A stretch of DNA of 40,283 nucleotides, taken from contig NZ_JAYLLH010000032.1 of the NCBI RefSeq assembly GCF_035818635.1, forward strand, positions 1 to 40,283, read 5' to 3'. Position 1 is the first letter of the stretch. Each line of letters starts with the position of its first letter. The stretch comes from Mesobacterium_A hydrothermale (GTDB lineage Bacteria; Pseudomonadota; Alphaproteobacteria; Rhodobacterales; Rhodobacteraceae). Made by a program: the position numbers and the translations under genes. Positions 40,139-40,283 of the stretch are shown here, piece after piece. Under the pieces are notes generated by a model, which saw only the letters and a program-made list of their open reading frames with translations, was not told the origin of the DNA and did no database searches.

Positions 40139-40166
40139 TGATAGATTGATCAGCCAGGCGCGTCAA
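40138..40166 (-). promoter_or_regulatory. thi operon promoter
   Basis: Minus-strand TTGACG (complement of 40161-40166), 17-base spacer, TATCAC (complement of 40138-40143). Predicted start near 40131, right at the riboswitch 5' end. It lies about 40 bases from the downstream IS, so the operon keeps its own promoter. Confidence 0.65.
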
Positions 40167-40206
40167 ACATCTGATTTGTGGAGCATGCGAAGGCAGCTAT
40201 TAAGAA

Positions 40207-40283
40207 GGGACTGTTGCATTAACTCTTATTGTCGGTCAGTTTTTGGCATTTGAGGATGAGTATGCTGCGCACATCGCCGTTCA
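40207..40283 (+). mobile_element. Second IS6-family element, left end (cut by window edge)
   Basis: GGGACTGTTGCATTAAC (40207-40223) differs from the other element's repeat GGGTCTGTTGCATTAAC at one base, but the following sequence is different, so it is a related, not identical, IS. Its spacing of about 50 bases to an ATG also matches IS6 layout. Same orientation as the element at 33823. Confidence 0.75.
40256..40283 (+). CDS. IS6-family transposase start (partial)
   Basis: ATG at 40256 (or 40262) preceded by TGAGG; reads MSMLRTSPF before the window ends. Position relative to the inverted repeat and the SPF-like opening fit an IS6 transposase (compare KNPF in the other copy). Only nine residues are visible. 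Confidence 0.55.

Noticed and set aside
1..40283. CRISPR array, tRNA or rRNA genes
   Set aside because: No regularly spaced repeats of CRISPR type and no cloverleaf or rRNA signature was seen on either strand by eye.

Overview
The window reads as part of a large extrachromosomal replicon (plasmid or chromid) of a marine-type alphaproteobacterium, most likely Rhodobacteraceae (Roseobacter group). The reasons are a complete repABC cassette (1240-4771) with parS-like palindromes and an antisense-RNA-like element, high GC with strong C/G third-position bias, and many small orphan families (DUF3768, DUF6927, DUF6878, DUF6915, DUF736, DUF2493) usually met on alphaproteobacterial plasmids. Family and organism names are from recall of sequence patterns; no search was run.

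Layout. (1) 1-1105: truncated ParD-like antitoxin gene (minus) with an operator-like palindrome, and a serine resolvase. (2) 1240-4827: repA-repB-ctRNA-repC, an AT-rich patch inside repC (candidate oriV) and two 14-bp palindromes (parS candidates). (3) 4828-5982: gene-poor gap. (4) 5983-7431 and 9375-21976: plasmid accessory backbone with an unknown gene, an ArdC-type antirestriction protein, DUF3768, a 660-aa ParB-like protein, two small unknowns, a 1420-aa adenine-methyltransferase/strawberry-notch helicase fusion resembling phage P1 DarB, and a run of small orphan genes. Many of these carry hairpin-rich leaders. Two inserts interrupt this block: a metal-type unit (MerR regulator, CDF transporter, isoprenylcysteine-type methyltransferase, 7533-9205) and a defence/addiction pocket (HEPN Abi-like gene on minus, then prlF-yhaV and an orphan antitoxin-like small ORF, 13326-15384).

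(5) 22373-30092: chromosomal-looking cargo. It holds an M48 protease, a class C beta-lactamase-fold serine hydrolase, an XRE/DUF2975 pair, an envelope operon (lipoprotein, MipA/OmpV, lipoprotein), and an SRPBCC-YCII-ECF42 sigma-DUF6326 run. (6) 30339-33246: parDE-type toxin-antitoxin pair with a 9-bp triplicate repeat, a DUF2493 protein and a small unknown, separated by GC-rich gene-free stretches. (7) 33823-34652: complete IS6-family element with 18-bp inverted repeats, no target duplication, and truncated genes on both sides. (8) 34714-40143: thiamine salvage operon on the minus strand (promoter, TPP riboswitch, thiM-thiE-thiD-thiY-tenA-thiZ-thiX), with mostly overlapping or abutting genes. 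(9) 40207-end: start of a second IS6-family element in the same orientation, so the thiamine operon lies between two related IS elements.

How it works together. repABC and the resolvase maintain the replicon, and three addiction modules (a truncated ParD-like one, PrlF-YhaV, ParD-ParE) stabilise it. ArdC and the DarB-like fusion probably protect incoming DNA from restriction. The IS-bounded thi operon would let a host that cannot make the pyrimidine or thiazole moiety rebuild thiamine from salvaged precursors (ThiXYZ uptake, TenA hydrolysis, ThiM and ThiD kinases, ThiE coupling) under TPP feedback. No relaxase, mating-pair genes, rRNA, tRNA or CRISPR array were seen.
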